Notes: generated by a model from the letters alone, not told the origin. Numbered from the stretch's first letter, positions 25,970-34,934 are shown. The stretch: 64,000 bases of DNA from Roseivivax jejudonensis (GCF_900172265.1 NZ_FWFK01000001.1:558001-622000), one strand, 5' to 3'. Numbers and translations are program-made.

Positions 25970-28900
25970 ATGCGGTTTTCACGGCTGCGGCTGACCGGAT
26001 TCAAGAGCTTCGTCGATCCCACGGACCTGCTGATCCAGGACGGCCTGACCGGAGTCGTCGGCCCGAACGGCTGCGGCAAGTCCAACCTGCTCGAGGCACT
26101 GCGCTGGGTCATGGGCGAGAACCGCCCCACCGCCATGCGCGGTGGCGGCATGGAGGACGTGATCTTCGCCGGCGCGGCCTCCCGCCCGGCCCGCAACTTC
26201 GCCGAAGTCGCCCTGTCGCTCGACAATTCCGAGCGCCTCGCCCCCGCCGGATTCAACGAAACCGACGCGCTCGAGATCACTCGCCGCATCACTCGCGACG
26301 TGGGCTCCGCCTACCGCGTGAACGGCAAGGAGGTGCGCGCCCGCGACGTGCAGATGCTGTTTGCCGACGCGGCGACCGGCTCGCATTCGCCGGCGCTCGT
26401 GCGGCAGGGCCAAATCTCCGAGCTGATCAACGCCAAGCCCAAGTCGCGCCGCCGCGTGCTCGAGGACGCGGCCGGGATCGGCGGCCTCTACCAGAGGCGC
26501 CACGAGGCCGAACTGAAACTGAAGAACACCGAGGCCAATCTCACCCGCGTCGACGATGTGGTGGAGGGCCTCGCGACGCAACTGGCGAGCCTCGCGCGGC
26601 AGGCCAAGCAGGCCGCGCGTTACCGCGCGATCGGCGCCGATCTCCGTGCGGCCGAGGGGCAGCTGCTCTACCGGCGCTGGAAAGATGCCGATGCGGCCCG
26701 CGCCGCCGCCGCGACCGCGTTGCGCGCCGCGGTGACCGAGGCAGCCCGGGCCGAAACCGCCGCGCGCGGCGCCGCGACGGCGCGAGAGACGGCCGAGGCC
26801 GCGCTGCCCCCGCTCCGCGAAGAGGATTCGATCGCCGCCGCGATCCTGCAGCGCCTGAGCGTCGAACGCGACGCCCTCACCGCCGAGGAGGAGCGCGCGC
26901 GCGCCGCGATCGAGACCCTGACGGCGCGCATCGCCCAGCTGACCAAAGACATCGAGCGCGAGGGCGGTCTCGACCGCGACGCCGGAGAGACGATCCGCGC
27001 GCTCGAGGACGAATCCGAAGCGCTGGCGGCGGCCGAGGACGGCCACGACGAACGGCTGGCCGAGGCGGCCGAGGCCGCGCGCGAGGCCGCGTCGGTGCTC
27101 GAGACCCGCGAGGCCGCGCTCGCGGAAAAGACCGAGGACATGGCCCGGCTGTCCGCCCGGCACCAATCCGCGACGCGGGCGCTGTCGGACGCGCGCAAGA
27201 CGGCGGAGCGCAGCGAGGGCGAAGCCGCCAAGGCCGAAACGGCCGCGCAGGAGGCCACCGCCCGCAAGACTGCCGCGGCCGCCACGCTCGCCGAGGCCGA
27301 AACCGCCGCCGCCGCGGCGCAGGAGACCGCCGGCCGCGCCGAGCGCGTGCTCGCCGATGCCGAGACCGCGCGCGCCGAAACGCAGTCGCGCGAGGCGGAC
27401 GCCCGCGCAGCGCGCAGCGCCGCCGAGGGCGAAACCGCCGCGCTGGCCGCCGAGGTGGGCGCGCTCGCGCGCCTGCTCGACCGCGACACCGCCGAGGGCG
27501 GGCACGTTCTCGACCGGCTGCAGGTGGAACAGGGCTTCGAGAAGGCGCTCGGCGCCGCGCTTGCGGACGATCTGCGCGCGCCGCAGGTCGACGGCAGCCA
27601 CGGCTCGGGCTGGACGGTTCTCGCACCGTACGACACCGACCAGCCGCTGCCGGCCGGGATCACGCCGCTCGACCGCCACGTGTCAGTGCCCGACGTGCTG
27701 GCGCGGCGGATGTCGCAGATCGGGCTCGTCGACCCGGACGAGGGCGCGCGGCTGCAGCCGGCGCTGGCGCCGGGCCAGCGGCTGGTGAGCCTCGAGGGCG
27801 ATCTCTGGCGCTGGGACGGCTATCGCGCCGCCGCGGTGGACATGCCGTCGGCCGCCGCGCTCCGGCTGGAGCAGCTCAACCGTCTCGAGGCGCTGAAGCA
27901 GGAAACCGCGCGCGCCGAGGCCCGGCAGGCCGGGGCCCGGTCGGCGCACGAGGCGCTGTCGGCGCGGCTGGCCGAGCTCACCGAGGCGGACAAGGCCGCC
28001 CGCGACGCGCGGCGCGAGGCCGACCGGCGCGTCGCTGAAACCCAGCGCGCGGTGTCACGGGCAGAGGCCGACCGCGACATGGCCGAGGGCCGGCTCGAAA
28101 GCGCACGCCTCGCCACCCGCCGCCACGCCGAGGAGGCCGCGCAGGCCCGCGCGCAGCTGGCCGAGGCCGAGCGCGCCGCCGCCGACCTGCCGGACCTGGA
28201 GAGCGCCCGCGCCGAGGTCGAGGATGTCCGCATGACGGTCGAGGCCGCGCGCATGACGATGATGGCGCGCCGCTCGGCCCACGACGAGATCCGCCGCGAG
28301 GGCGAGGCCCGCCGCGACCGCGCCGCCAAGGTCACGGACGAGCTGGCCGGCTGGCGGCGCCGGCTCGACACCGCGCGCACCCGCACCACCGAGCTCGACT
28401 CGCGCCGCGAGGCCGCCGAGGCCGAACTGTCGGAGGCGCGCGGCGCCCCCGATGCACTGGCCGAAAAGCGCGCCGCCCTGTCGCGCGACATCGACACCGC
28501 CGAGGCACGACGCCGGGCTGCGGCAGACGCGCTCGCCACCGCGGACACGTCGCTGCGCGCAAGCGTCGCCGCCGAACGCGAGGCCGAGCGCGTCGCCTCC
28601 GAGGCGCGCGAGGCCCGCGCCCGCGCCGAAGCTCGCGCCGAGGCTGCGGATGAGGCCGTGACCGCCGCCGCCGAGCGCATCGCGGACGAGCAGGAGACGA
28701 CCCCGCACGAGCTCTTGGCCCGGCTCGACATCGATCCCGAAACGCTCGCCAGCGCCGAGGACATCGAGGCGCGCGTGAACCAGTTCAAGCGCCAGCGCGA
28801 CGCGCTCGGCGCGGTCAACCTGCGGGCCGAGGAGGATGCGCGCGAGGTCCAGACCGAGCACGACGCGCTGCAGACCGAAAAGGCCGATCTCGAAGAGGCC

Positions 28901-29425
28901 GTGCGCACGCTGCGCTCCGGCATCGCCAGCCTCAACCGCGAGGGGCGGGAGCGCCTGCTCACCGCGTTCGAACAGGTGAACGCCAACTTCGGAATGCTGT
29001 TCACCCACCTCTTCAACGGCGGGGAGGCCAACCTCGTGATGGTCGAGAGCGACGATCCGCTCGAGGCCGGCCTCGAGATCATGTGCCAGCCTCCGGGCAA
29101 GAAGCTGTCGACCTTGTCGCTGCTATCGGGCGGGGAGCAGACGCTGACCGCGCTCGCACTCATCTTCGCGGTGTTCCTGGCGAATCCCGCGCCGATCTGC
29201 GTGCTCGACGAGGTGGACGCGCCGCTCGACGACGCGAACGTCACCCGTTTCTGCGACATGCTCGACGAGATGTGCCGCCGCACCGACACGCGATTTCTCA
29301 TCATCACGCACCACGCGGTGACGATGGCCCGGATGGATCGGCTGTTCGGCGTGACGATGCAGGAACAGGGCGTCAGCCAACTCGTGTCGGTGGATCTCAA
29401 GCGCGCGGAAAAGATGGTCGCCTGA
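25970..29425 (+). CDS. smc: Chromosome segregation protein SMC
   Basis: Structural maintenance of chromosomes ATPase, 1151 residues, the usual length. The N-terminal head has Walker A in VGPNGCGKSNLLEALRWVMG (about residues 28-47). Long Ala/Glu/Arg-rich coiled coils flank a hinge at about residues 500-640 (HVLDRLQVEQGFEKALGAAL onward). The C-terminal head has the ABC signature LSGGEQTLTALALIFA and Walker B PICVLDEVDAPLDD. It compacts and segregates the chromosome with ScpA and ScpB, which are not here. Coiled-coil GC skew makes the other frames of this gene look open over long stretches; they are not genes. Confidence 0.97.
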   Translation: MRFSRLRLTGFKSFVDPTDLLIQDGLTGVVGPNGCGKSNLLEALRWVMGENRPTAMRGGGMEDVIFAGAASRPARNFAEVALSLDNSERLAPAGFNETDALEITRRITRDVGSAYRVNGKEVRARDVQMLFADAATGSHSPALVRQGQISELINAKPKSRRRVLEDAAGIGGLYQRRHEAELKLKNTEANLTRVDDVVEGLATQLASLARQAKQAARYRAIGADLRAAEGQLLYRRWKDADAARAAAATALRAAVTEAARAETAARGAATARETAEAALPPLREEDSIAAAILQRLSVERDALTAEEERARAAIETLTARIAQLTKDIEREGGLDRDAGETIRALEDESEALAAAEDGHDERLAEAAEAAREAASVLETREAALAEKTEDMARLSARHQSATRALSDARKTAERSEGEAAKAETAAQEATARKTAAAATLAEAETAAAAAQETAGRAERVLADAETARAETQSREADARAARSAAEGETAALAAEVGALARLLDRDTAEGGHVLDRLQVEQGFEKALGAALADDLRAPQVDGSHGSGWTVLAPYDTDQPLPAGITPLDRHVSVPDVLARRMSQIGLVDPDEGARLQPALAPGQRLVSLEGDLWRWDGYRAAAVDMPSAAALRLEQLNRLEALKQETARAEARQAGARSAHEALSARLAELTEADKAARDARREADRRVAETQRAVSRAEADRDMAEGRLESARLATRRHAEEAAQARAQLAEAERAAADLPDLESARAEVEDVRMTVEAARMTMMARRSAHDEIRREGEARRDRAAKVTDELAGWRRRLDTARTRTTELDSRREAAEAELSEARGAPDALAEKRAALSRDIDTAEARRRAAADALATADTSLRASVAAEREAERVASEAREARARAEARAEAADEAVTAAAERIADEQETTPHELLARLDIDPETLASAEDIEARVNQFKRQRDALGAVNLRAEEDAREVQTEHDALQTEKADLEEAVRTLRSGIASLNREGRERLLTAFEQVNANFGMLFTHLFNGGEANLVMVESDDPLEAGLEIMCQPPGKKLSTLSLLSGGEQTLTALALIFAVFLANPAPICVLDEVDAPLDDANVTRFCDMLDEMCRRTDTRFLIITHHAVTMARMDRLFGVTMQEQGVSQLVSVDLKRAEKMVA

Positions 29426-29458
29426 GGCGACGAATGCGGGCGCGATGGCCCGTGTGCT

Positions 29459-29917
29459 CTATGCCGCCTTGCAGAGCTTGCGCAGCGTGCCCTTGCTGAA
29501 CTGGCCGTCCTCGAGGCTCCGCAAAAGCTCGGCGAGGGTCGGCTCGTCCACCCGCTTGGCCGCGGAGCGGATCGAGAACCAGCGCCGCTTGCGCTGCTTG
29601 CGCTCTTTCCAGCGCCGCTTGAGCTTGTCGGCGATCATCGGAAAGAGCTGAACGCGACAGGGCTGGACGCTGCCGTCATCGAGCACCTTGCCATAGGTGT
29701 ACGTGCCGATTGCCTCGCGCGCGATGTGTCCGCGCACGCCGGCTTCTTCCAGCGCCTCGATGGCGGCGGCGGCCCACGGCTTCTTGCCGTCCATCTCCCA
29801 GCCTTTCGGCATCACCCAGCGCCCGGTGTCCCGCGACGTGACCATGAGCACCTGGAGGCGACCCTTGCGATCCCATCGCAGAGGCAGCGCAGCGATCTGC
29901 TCTCCCCATTCTGACAT
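29459..29917 (-). CDS. Nudix hydrolase, DIPP-like, with variant Nudix box
   Basis: A 152-residue Nudix-fold protein: ALPLRWDRKGRLQVLMVTSR, MPKGWEMDGKKPWAAA and the Nudix helix AAAIEALEEAGV. The Arg of the REUXEE core is replaced by Ile, while the metal-binding Glu residues remain. The MPKGW entry and basic tail (KLKRRWKERKQRKRRW) resemble bacterial diphosphoinositol-polyphosphate-hydrolase-like members. The substrate is not known. It is convergent with smc and preceded by a strikingly AT-rich upstream region. Confidence 0.85.
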   Translation of the reverse strand: MSEWGEQIAALPLRWDRKGRLQVLMVTSRDTGRWVMPKGWEMDGKKPWAAAAIEALEEAGVRGHIAREAIGTYTYGKVLDDGSVQPCRVQLFPMIADKLKRRWKERKQRKRRWFSIRSAAKRVDEPTLAELLRSLEDGQFSKGTLRKLCKAA

Positions 29918-30005
29918 CTCGACCTAGACAACTATTATTAAATGTTGATTATCAAAAGATATTAGCACTCGCTGCCTGACTTTCAAACATTGCAAGTAGG
30001 CAGGA
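29918..30005. other. AT-rich upstream region of the Nudix gene
   Basis: The 88 bases between the Nudix start and the end of the next gene are unusually AT-rich for this window (runs such as ACTATTATTAAATG). TGCCT and AGGCA form an inverted pair near 29973-30002. It probably contains the Nudix promoter, but no clean -35/-10 pair can be fixed. Confidence 0.5.
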
Positions 30006-30644
30006 TTAAGGAAAACGTGCCTCCGACGCGGCGTCGTAACCGGCAGACACCGCTCTCACGATCGGCTCCGGCGTCATCACCGTCACCTGCCCGAGGGGCC
30101 GTGGGACGGCCCGGTATCCCGCGACCGACCAGAGCGCCGCCCCCTCCGCCAGCAAGAGGCACGGCGCTCCCTCGGACGACAGCACGAACGTCCCCGGCGG
30201 CAGCGTCTCGGCCGCCGCCAAGAACCGCCGCTGCGCCCGGCTCCCGGGCTCGATCCGGGCGGCATGAAGCACCCTGTCCATCTCCGCCGCGCGCGGTGCG
30301 GGCCCGAGCTCAGGGTGCGCCGCCGCGAAGGCCGCGCGAAACCGGAGGTAGTCGGCCCGCCGACACTCCGCGCAAGGCCGGTGCCCGGCCGCGAACGCCA
30401 CAGCCTCGTCGGTGAAGAACAGCTCGGTATAGCGTCCGGGGGTCATCACCGCGCGCCGGCGCCCCCGGAACGACAGGCGGCAGGCGATCCACGCCCGGTG
30501 GCGCCATCGCGCGGCCCCGAGCCGGCGATCGTCGTCATGCAGGATCCCGCGATTGCCCATCAGCGTCCCGCGCATGTCGAGCGCGAGGATCTCGCCGGCA
30601 GGAGTGACGCGGTTCTGAAGAGGCACGGAACTTCCCTGTTTCAC
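30006..30644 (-). CDS. Conserved-looking protein with Ada-like Cys motif, function unknown
   Basis: A 212-residue cytoplasmic protein without signal or membrane segment. The central part, ELFFTDEAVAFAAGHRPCAE with CRRADYLRFR following, contains a Cys-x2-Cys pair in a context that recalls the zinc site of Ada (GYRPCKRC). The N-terminal part is basic (RWRHRAWIACRLSFRGRRR), with one further Cys. It could be a nucleic-acid-binding or zinc protein, but I cannot assign a function. The tRNA-Arg gene lies immediately upstream on the same strand. Confidence 0.65.
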   Translation of the reverse strand: MKQGSSVPLQNRVTPAGEILALDMRGTLMGNRGILHDDDRRLGAARWRHRAWIACRLSFRGRRRAVMTPGRYTELFFTDEAVAFAAGHRPCAECRRADYLRFRAAFAAAHPELGPAPRAAEMDRVLHAARIEPGSRAQRRFLAAAETLPPGTFVLSSEGAPCLLLAEGAALWSVAGYRAVPRPLGQVTVMTPEPIVRAVSAGYDAASEARFP

Positions 30645-30664
30645 GCGGCGGCGAAGAGAGGAAG

Positions 30665-30741
30665 TGGCGGACCGAGGAGGATTCGAACCCCCGACCCCCT
30701 GATTCGTAGTCAGGTACTCTATCCAGCTGAGCTATCGGTCC
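30665..30741 (-). tRNA. tRNA-Arg (anticodon ACG), CCA encoded
   Basis: Read on the minus strand it folds as a complete cloverleaf: acceptor GGACCGA/TCGGTCC, D-arm GCTC/GAGT, anticodon stem CCTGA/TCAGG around the loop CTACGAA, and T-arm GGGGG-TTCGAAT-CCTCC. The discriminator is G and the CCA end is encoded. The anticodon ACG (read as ICG) decodes CGN arginine codons. It is 87 bases from the 3' end of the histidine kinase gene. Confidence 0.95.
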
Positions 30742-30828
30742 GTGGAGCGCTGATTTATCTGGCCCCGCCGAGTGATGCAAGGGGCGCTCCGGGAAAATCT
30801 CGGGCCTTCCGCGGCGGCAGGCGGCCGC

Positions 30829-32211
30829 TCAGCTCAGGTCGCCCATCGGCAGGCGGATCACGAAGCACGTGCCATCCGGCCCAGACTGCGACAGGTCGAG
30901 CGTGCCGCCGTGGCCGCGCACCAGCTCCAGCACGATGGCGAGCCCGAGGCCCGAGCCGCCCTTGCGCACCCCGCCCCGGAAGGGCTGGAACAGGTTTTCG
31001 CGTGCCTTGGGGGGCAGACCGGGCCCGGTATCGGCCACCTCGATGCGCCAGACCGTTTCCTCGGCGGCGGCGCTGACGGTGATGTGGCCGGGCTGGCCCG
31101 ATCCGATGATCGCCTGCCGGGCATTGCGCACGAGGTTCGACACGATCCGGTGCAGTTGCTCGGGGTCGGCGCGCAGCATCAGGTTGGGCGGGATGTCCGC
31201 GGCAAGCGACACGTCGTAATCGCCGATCGCGAGGTGCTCGGCCTCCAGCACGTCGTCGACCACCTGCGCGAGGTTAACGTGACCGAGGGTCGGCGCGGGT
31301 TCTTCCGCGCGGCCGAAGGCCAGCGTCGACTCGCACAGAGACACCGCCCGCGCGATGGAATTGACGAGCTTCGGCGCCAGCCGCTTCACCACCGGGTCCT
31401 CCGAGCTCTCGAGCCGGTCGGTGAAAAGCTGCGCCGATGTCAGGATGTTGCGCAGGTCGTGGCTCACCCGCGCGACGGCGCCGCCCAGCTGCGCCAGCCG
31501 CTCCTTCTGGCGCAGCGCCTGCGTCAGCTCCGTCTGCATCCGCGCGAGCGCATCCTCGGCCTCGCGTAGCTCGCGCACGGTGGCCTTTGGGCGGATGATC
31601 CGCCCGGCATCCTCGGGCGCGGCGGCGTAATTCTGCATGTGCGACACCACGCCCTTGATCGGTTTCACCAGCAGACGTCGGACCGCGAGAAACAGAAGGA
31701 ACGCCGTCAGGACCGAAATCACCGCCGACAGCACCAGGATCCGCAGGCCGTAGTCGATCATCGCGGCGCGCAATTCGCCGGTCTGCAGCGTCACCTCGAT
31801 CTGCAGCCCCGCGTCGCGCGACGGACTGCCGATCACCCGCACGAGTTCGCTCTCGGGCGTGACCAGCCGCGACAGCGCGTCGTAGATAAGCGTCAGCGCG
31901 CTCGCATCCCGCAGATCGTAGGTTTCCGACACCTCGCCCGGCATCGGCGAGGACAACACCAGCTGGCGCGCCTCGTCGCGGCGCAGAACGACGTTGTAGA
32001 CCCCGGCATTGAGCAGCAGTTCCTCTTCCAGCGCCGGGTCGATCATGTCCGTCGCCAAGAGGGACAGAGACGCGATCTGCGCGCGTTCCAGCCGCGTGAG
32101 CAGGAAGCTCTCGCGGAATCGCGCGACCGACGGCACGAAGATCAGGACTTCGGCCAGCATCACGAAAATCGTCGTGAGGATCAGGAAACGGCCGGAAAGC
32201 GAATTAACCAT
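30829..32211 (-). CDS. Membrane-bound sensor histidine kinase, orphan
   Basis: The 460-residue protein has an N-terminal transmembrane segment (FLILTTIFVMLAEVLIFVPS), a periplasmic sensor of about 130 residues, a second membrane segment (ILVLSAVISVLTAFLLFLAV), a HAMP-like linker, the dimerisation helix with the phospho-acceptor His in ARVSHDLRNILTSAQL, and the ATP domain: N box NLVRNARQAI, G1 DTGPGLPP, G2 GGSGLGLAIVLEL. The F box is FQPFRGG. No response regulator is encoded nearby, so its partner and signal are unknown. Confidence 0.92.
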   Translation of the reverse strand: MVNSLSGRFLILTTIFVMLAEVLIFVPSVARFRESFLLTRLERAQIASLSLLATDMIDPALEEELLLNAGVYNVVLRRDEARQLVLSSPMPGEVSETYDLRDASALTLIYDALSRLVTPESELVRVIGSPSRDAGLQIEVTLQTGELRAAMIDYGLRILVLSAVISVLTAFLLFLAVRRLLVKPIKGVVSHMQNYAAAPEDAGRIIRPKATVRELREAEDALARMQTELTQALRQKERLAQLGGAVARVSHDLRNILTSAQLFTDRLESSEDPVVKRLAPKLVNSIARAVSLCESTLAFGRAEEPAPTLGHVNLAQVVDDVLEAEHLAIGDYDVSLAADIPPNLMLRADPEQLHRIVSNLVRNARQAIIGSGQPGHITVSAAAEETVWRIEVADTGPGLPPKARENLFQPFRGGVRKGGSGLGLAIVLELVRGHGGTLDLSQSGPDGTCFVIRLPMGDLS

Positions 32212-32234
32212 AGTGCCCTGATGTAGCGCCGGGT

Positions 32235-33653
32235 TTACGGCATCCAGCGTTGGACCAATCCCACCGCACGCTTCACCGCCGCGCTGTCGAAAAGCTTGGG
32301 GGAGAAATATGCGCCGGCGGCCCGTTTGTTAACCTCTCCGTAGGTCGGGTACGGCGAGACCATGCCGGTCACCGCCGACATCTTCGCCTTTGACGACAGC
32401 GCGAAGGCCCAGAGGTTGATATGTTCGCCGGCCTGATGGCCGACGATCCCGGCGCCGACGGGTCGTCCGCGATGGACCACCACCTTCACCAGCCCTGCGG
32501 TGTGGCGCTCTGCATGCGCGCGGTCGTTGCCCGAATACTCGAAGCGTGCCACCTCGATCCTGTCGCCGTGCCGCTCGCGCGCCTGATCTTCGGTCAGGCC
32601 GACATTGGCCAGTTCCGGATCGGTATAGGTCGCCCACGGCAGGTGATCCGTCGTCGCCTTCGCCGGCAGACCAAGCACCGCGGAGCGCACCACGACGCCG
32701 GCATGATAGCCGGCCACGTGCGTGAACTGCAGCCCGCCTGCAACGTCGCCGATGGCGTAGACCCGGCGGTTTGTGGTCTTGAGCCGGTCGTCGACGCGGA
32801 TACCGGTGCGCGTCGTCTCGATGCCTGCCTTGTCGAGATCGAGATCCTCGACATTCGCGCGCCGCCCCACCGCGACGAGCAGATGCGACCCCGAGACGGT
32901 GCGCCCGTCCTCGGTCTCTACCTCGATCGCGCCGGCCGTGCCCCGAACCTGCGCGGCCGTGGCATTTTCGAGGATGTCGACACCCTCTCCGCGGATCGCG
33001 TCGAGCGCGATGGCCGATAGCTCCGGATCGTCCTTGCCCAGCGCCTTTGCGCCTTCGAGGACCGTGACCTCGGCGCCGAGACGGCGATGCGCCTGCGCCA
33101 TTTCCATGCCGATCGGGCCGCCACCGATCACGATCAGGTGCCGCGGCAGCTCGCGCAGGTCCCACAGAGTCTCGTTCGTCAGGTAGGGCACGCCGTCGAG
33201 CCCCGGGATGGGCGGCACGAAGGGCCGCGAGCCGGTGGCCAGGACGATCCGGCGCGCGGCGATCCGGTAGCCGTCGGTCTCCATCTCGCGGTCCGACACG
33301 AAGCGTCCGCTTTCGCGAATGACGCGCACGCCGAAGCCTTCGAAGCGCTCCTGGCTGTCATGCGGGGCGATGTTGGCGATGACGCCGTGCACGTGATCCT
33401 TCGCGGCGGCGTAATCGACCTCGGGCGTCACCGACGCGATGCCGTAGCGGTCGGCGTGGCGCATGGCGTGGGCGGTCTTGGCCGACTGGATCAAAGCCTT
33501 GGACGGCACGCAGCCATAGTTCAGGCAGTCGCCGCCCATCTCGTGACGTTCCAGAAGGACCACCCGCGCGCCCATCTGCGCCGCGCCGGCCGCGACCGAC
33601 AGCCCGCCCGAGCCCGCGCCGACGATCAGGATGTCCGTGTCGATCCGCTCCAT
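32235..33653 (-). CDS. FAD-dependent pyridine nucleotide-disulfide oxidoreductase (MerA/Lpd-like)
   Basis: A 472-residue class I flavoprotein disulfide reductase: FAD motif ILIVGAGSGGLSVAAGAAQ, redox disulfide GGDCLNYGCVPSKAL (Cys 43 and 48), NAD(P) motif VIGGGPIGMEMAQAHRRLG, FAD motif VYAIGDVAGG and a dimerisation domain. The His of the C-terminal His-Glu pair in dihydrolipoamide dehydrogenase is replaced (YPTYGE where HPTxxE is usual), so it is not an ordinary Lpd. It is 3 bases downstream of a VTT membrane protein gene, a pairing frequent in Proteobacteria whose function is not settled. Confidence 0.88.
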   Translation of the reverse strand: MERIDTDILIVGAGSGGLSVAAGAAQMGARVVLLERHEMGGDCLNYGCVPSKALIQSAKTAHAMRHADRYGIASVTPEVDYAAAKDHVHGVIANIAPHDSQERFEGFGVRVIRESGRFVSDREMETDGYRIAARRIVLATGSRPFVPPIPGLDGVPYLTNETLWDLRELPRHLIVIGGGPIGMEMAQAHRRLGAEVTVLEGAKALGKDDPELSAIALDAIRGEGVDILENATAAQVRGTAGAIEVETEDGRTVSGSHLLVAVGRRANVEDLDLDKAGIETTRTGIRVDDRLKTTNRRVYAIGDVAGGLQFTHVAGYHAGVVVRSAVLGLPAKATTDHLPWATYTDPELANVGLTEDQARERHGDRIEVARFEYSGNDRAHAERHTAGLVKVVVHRGRPVGAGIVGHQAGEHINLWAFALSSKAKMSAVTGMVSPYPTYGEVNKRAAGAYFSPKLFDSAAVKRAVGLVQRWMP

Positions 33654-33656
33654 CGA

Positions 33657-34424
33657 TCAGAGTCCCTTCTTGCCGCGCACAGCCCGGATGGCGATCGGCA
33701 GCGCGGCCAGCGCCGCGAGGCCGAGAAGCGGCAGGATCACCTGCGGCGCATAGAGCAGCGACAGGTCGGGCGTTCCGCCGCGGTCGAACACTTCGCCCAC
33801 GCCGACGCCGATCGAGGTGAACACGATGGCCCCCGGCACGATGCCGAGCGCGGTGGTCAGAACGAAGTTGCGCAGCGACACACCGACGAAGGCCGGCACG
33901 ATGTTGGCGACGAAGAACGGCACGACCGGGATCAGCCGCATCAGGAACAGCACCTCGATCTCGTTCTCGTGGAGCCGCGCCTTCAGCGTCTTCACCGTTC
34001 CTTCTGAAGCGTTCATCTTGGCCGACAGGGTCTGGCCGAGGCCCGTGCGCGCAGCAAGAAAGATCGCCACCGCGCCAATCGTCGCCGCGAGAACGTTGAA
34101 GGCCGTCCCGGCCCACAGCCCGAACAGGAAGCCGCCGGTCACCGACGCCACCGCCGCGCCCGGCAGCGAAAACGCGACGATGAGCACGTAGACCGCGACG
34201 AACGCCGCGGCGAGCCCGGCGAAGTTGTCGTTCCGGAACGCCAGCAGCGCGTCGCGATTCTCGGCGAGCGTCTGGAAGGTCAGGTAGTCGCGCAGGGTGA
34301 AGAAGCCGACCGCCGCGACGATCAGGATGAGCGCGAGCGGCAGGTGCCGCAGCAGGCCGGTCCGGGTCATCGTCGCGGTCTCCTTGGTGTCGCGTCGGGG
34401 GACGCTGTTGTCGGACACGGTCAT
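33657..34424 (-). CDS. VTT-domain (TVP38/TMEM64, DedA superfamily) membrane protein
   Basis: The 255-residue inner-membrane protein has about six hydrophobic segments. The VTT core is visible as SLPGAAVASVTGGFLFG, AATIGAVAIFLAARTGLG, and the re-entrant segment LFLMRLIPVVPFFVANIVPA with its conserved Arg. Relatives include lipid scramblase-like and transporter-like proteins. An internal ATG at codon 19 (MTRTGLLRHLP) is an alternative start. It is co-transcribed with the downstream flavoprotein gene. Confidence 0.9.
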   Translation of the reverse strand: MTVSDNSVPRRDTKETATMTRTGLLRHLPLALILIVAAVGFFTLRDYLTFQTLAENRDALLAFRNDNFAGLAAAFVAVYVLIVAFSLPGAAVASVTGGFLFGLWAGTAFNVLAATIGAVAIFLAARTGLGQTLSAKMNASEGTVKTLKARLHENEIEVLFLMRLIPVVPFFVANIVPAFVGVSLRNFVLTTALGIVPGAIVFTSIGVGVGEVFDRGGTPDLSLLYAPQVILPLLGLAALAALPIAIRAVRGKKGL

Positions 34425-34663
34425 CGGGGCGGCTCCTCGCGGGCTGGGCTGAAGTGGTCGATCTCAGAGCCAAAATGCGCGCCCCGGCCCGATCGAAACA
34501 GCGCCCTCACGCGCGCTTGATGCGCGGTGACGCGACAGGCGCCCAAACCGGGGGTCCCGCGCCGCGACTGAAACATTTCGGCCCGCCCGCGACCAGACAT
34601 GTGTCAGAGTCTGGGATCTCGGGGCCCGATTTCCGTCGCGACACCCGGGCAGGATCAGCACGT
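34425..34663. other. Divergent intergenic region before rpmH
   Basis: Separates the VTT gene (minus) from rpmH (plus). No frame here has a protein signature. The rpmH promoter begins right after it; a promoter for the VTT-flavoprotein pair must also lie here but was not pinned down. Confidence 0.5.
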
Positions 34664-34692
34664 TTGACAGCGGCAGGCGCTTTCCCTATAGC
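34664..34692 (+). promoter_or_regulatory. Sigma-70 promoter of rpmH-rnpA
   Basis: TTGACA (34664-34669), a 17-base spacer and TATAGC (34687-34692) form a near-consensus housekeeping promoter, 82 bases before the rpmH start. Confidence 0.85.
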
Positions 34693-34773
34693 GCGGGCTT
34701 CATCACAGATTCCGTCCCGCGGGCCACGTCCGCGCCATGCGGGACCCGAAAGAAGACGACGGAGAACGGCGCC

Positions 34774-34911
34774 ATGTCCAAGCGCACTTATCAGCCCTCG
34801 AACTACGTGCGGAAAGCCCGCCACGGTTTCCGCGCGCGCATGGCCACGAAGGCCGGCCGCAAGGTGCTGAACGCCCGCCGCGCGCGCGGCCGGAAGAAGC
34901 TCAGCGCCTGA
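34774..34911 (+). CDS. rpmH: 50S ribosomal protein L34
   Basis: A 45-residue basic protein, [20 protein letters not shown] at the N-terminus, then [20 protein letters not shown]. This is L34 with one extra Ser after the initiator Met compared with the usual 44 residues. It is a component of the large ribosomal subunit. The rnpA gene follows, as in most bacteria. Confidence 0.97.
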   Translation: MSKRTYQPSNYVRKARHGFRARMATKAGRKVLNARRARGRKKLSA

Positions 34912-34934
34912 TCTCGCCCGCCGCGAGCCAGCGC

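Noticed and set aside
30665-30741. Integration site of a mobile element at tRNA-Arg
   Set aside because: No integrase gene, no second copy of the tRNA 3' end and no foreign-looking genes are visible near it.
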